Positions 7,441 through 8,348 of a stretch of DNA of 8,348 bases are shown in pieces (within the stretch, counting starts at the first letter, position 1; each line of letters begins with the position of its first letter). Origin of the DNA: an uncultured Anaerolineales bacterium (GTDB lineage Bacteria > Chloroflexota > Anaerolineae > Anaerolineales > UBA11657); NCBI GenBank assembly GCA_913040765.1, contig CAJWIA010000054.1:1-8348 (forward strand), written 5' to 3'. A program made the position numbers and the translations under genes. The notes below the pieces were generated by a model. That model was not told where the DNA came from and made no database searches. It saw only the letters and a program-made list of their open reading frames with translations.

Positions 7441-7446
7441 TCCTCC
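7441..7446 (-). promoter_or_regulatory. Strong Shine-Dalgarno (GGAGGA) for cdaA
   Basis: GGAGGA is the best ribosome binding site in the window and lies 4 bp after the argF stop. The next conventional start in its reading frame is 78 bp away, too far to use it. It therefore argues for a cdaA start near 7429-7440. Confidence 0.7.
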
Positions 7447-7450
7447 GTTC

Positions 7451-8348
7451 TCAGTCAGTCAACAAAGTGTACAGAATGGCCTTTGCTGAATGCATACGAT
7501 TGTGAGCCTGTTGGAAAATAACTGAATTAGGGCCATCTGCAACGTCACTAGTTATTTCTTCTCCGCGTTTGGCAGGTAGATCATGCATGACTATTACATT
7601 GGGTTTGGCTTCTGAAACAAGATCTTGGTTGACCTGATACGTCTTGAATAATTCCTGTCTGTACTCTGCTTCTTGTTCTTGTCCCATGCTTGTCCAGACA
7701 TCAGTGTAAATTATGTCTGCGTTAGATACTGCTGCTATTGGATCTGTCATCTGTAGAAAACCCATTTTTTCTTTTGAAGAAATTTTCTTTATACGGTCGA
7801 TCACGTCATCATTAAGTTCGTAGCCTTTCGGGCTTGCGATGGTGAAATCAATACCCACAAGAGCACATGTTAAAGCAAGTGAGGTTGCAACGTTGTTGCC
7901 ATCTCCTACAAATGCCAATTTGAGCCCCTGCAATTTGGGCTTTAGTTCCATTATTGTCAGCATATCACCGAGAGCCTGGCAAGGGTGATTGTAATCAGAT
8001 AAACCGTTAATCACAGGAATTGATGTGTATTTGGCAAGTTCGAGTATTTGATCATAATGGAAAACACGTGCCATTATTGCATCTACATATCCATCAAGTA
8101 CTCGTGCTACGTCGGGTACTGATTCGCGTTTGCCTAGTTCGATTTCTTGGGGTGATATATAAATTGACTTTCCGCCTAGGTGGTGCATGGCCATTTCAAA
8201 TGACACTCGTGTACGCAAGCTTGGTTTCTGGAAAATCATCGCTAGAGTCTTTCCATTTAGGACTGGTTGATTGCCAGTGTCAATATATTCTTTTTTAAGG
8301 TTGGACGCAAGATTAAGAAGGTTTTCAAGTTCTTTACTTGTGAAGTTG
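7451..8348 (-). CDS. argF: Ornithine carbamoyltransferase, 5' end cut by the right edge
   Basis: Catalyses ornithine + carbamoyl phosphate to citrulline in arginine synthesis; cytoplasmic, normally a trimer. The frame is open to the right edge and gives 298 residues, so only a few N-terminal residues are missing; the ATG at 8239 is internal. Numbering from the edge, the motifs are KPSLRTRVSFE (41-51, carbamoyl-phosphate loop, S-L-R-T-R instead of S-T-R-T-R), HPCQALGD (121-128), FVGDGNNV (146-153), the ornithine loop TDVWTSMGQE (215-224), and MHDLPAKRGEE (254-264) where the family usually has MHCLPA-RGEE. The SMG loop and GDGNNV favour ornithine over aspartate as substrate, so this is OTCase rather than PyrB. 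The HCLP cysteine, which contacts ornithine, is Asp here. The gene ends 5 bp upstream of the cdaA ribosome binding site. A catabolic (arcB) role cannot be ruled out from sequence, but no arc genes are nearby. Confidence 0.93.
   Translation of the reverse strand, partial: NFTSKELENLLNLASNLKKEYIDTGNQPVLNGKTLAMIFQKPSLRTRVSFEMAMHHLGGKSIYISPQEIELGKRESVPDVARVLDGYVDAIMARVFHYDQILELAKYTSIPVINGLSDYNHPCQALGDMLTIMELKPKLQGLKLAFVGDGNNVATSLALTCALVGIDFTIASPKGYELNDDVIDRIKKISSKEKMGFLQMTDPIAAVSNADIIYTDVWTSMGQEQEAEYRQELFKTYQVNQDLVSEAKPNVIVMHDLPAKRGEEITSDVADGPNSVIFQQAHNRMHSAKAILYTLLTD

Noticed and set aside
7442..7467. Possible promoter over the argF end (TTGACT followed 17 bp later by TAACGC)
   Set aside because: The -35 match is decent but the -10 element is poor, and the -35 bases are the argF terminal codons; not strong enough to list.
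7451..8239. ATG at 8239 as the argF start
   Set aside because: The frame continues to the right edge with sequence typical of the OTCase N-terminal helix, and the usual family start lies beyond it; this ATG sits just before the carbamoyl-phosphate loop.
8020..8298. 92-codon plus-strand open frame
   Set aside because: Opposite the conserved OTCase carbamoyl-phosphate domain; no independent support.

Overview
The window is a compact run of eight genes, all on the minus strand, from a bacterium of moderately low GC (roughly 40% by eye). Read in the direction of transcription (right to left) the order is: ornithine carbamoyltransferase argF (start beyond the right edge), diadenylate cyclase cdaA, its YbbR-repeat partner cdaR, ribosome-assembly GTPase der, signal peptidase I lepB, deoxyribose-phosphate aldolase deoC, an NAD-type aldehyde dehydrogenase, and a second, catalytically degenerate aldehyde dehydrogenase homologue (end beyond the left edge). 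There are no RNA genes, mobile elements, CRISPR arrays or long non-coding stretches. Gaps between genes are a few bases or a short overlap, except for 59 bp between der and lepB and an ambiguous region at the cdaA start.

The organism cannot be fixed from this window. The signal peptidase style, the single-membrane type CdaA/CdaR pair, and the deoC-ALDH-pseudoALDH module (familiar from Actinobacteria) at this base composition fit best with an uncultured Chloroflexota-like lineage (for example Dehalococcoidia/SAR202). This is an inference from remembered family resemblance, not a search result.

Functionally there are two blocks. The upstream block (argF-cdaA-cdaR-der) covers arginine synthesis, c-di-AMP signalling at the membrane and 50S ribosome assembly. 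The downstream block (lepB-deoC-ALDH-pseudoALDH) has its own near-consensus sigma70-type promoter in the der-lepB gap (TTGATA, 17 bp, TATAAT). DeoC splits deoxyribose 5-phosphate into glyceraldehyde 3-phosphate and acetaldehyde. The adjacent ALDH is a natural candidate to oxidise the acetaldehyde, or an aldehyde derived from deoxyribose. The second ALDH-like protein has lost the visible cofactor and catalytic motifs, so it looks like a structural or regulatory partner, comparable to a split version of two-domain ALDH16.

Points most worth a second look are the pseudo-ALDH partner, the animal-like character of DeoC beside it, the absence of a conventional start codon after the strong ribosome binding site of cdaA, the clean internal promoter, and the Cys-to-Asp change in the HCLP motif of the ornithine carbamoyltransferase. 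I did not find convincing evidence of a wholly new system; most of the window is housekeeping.
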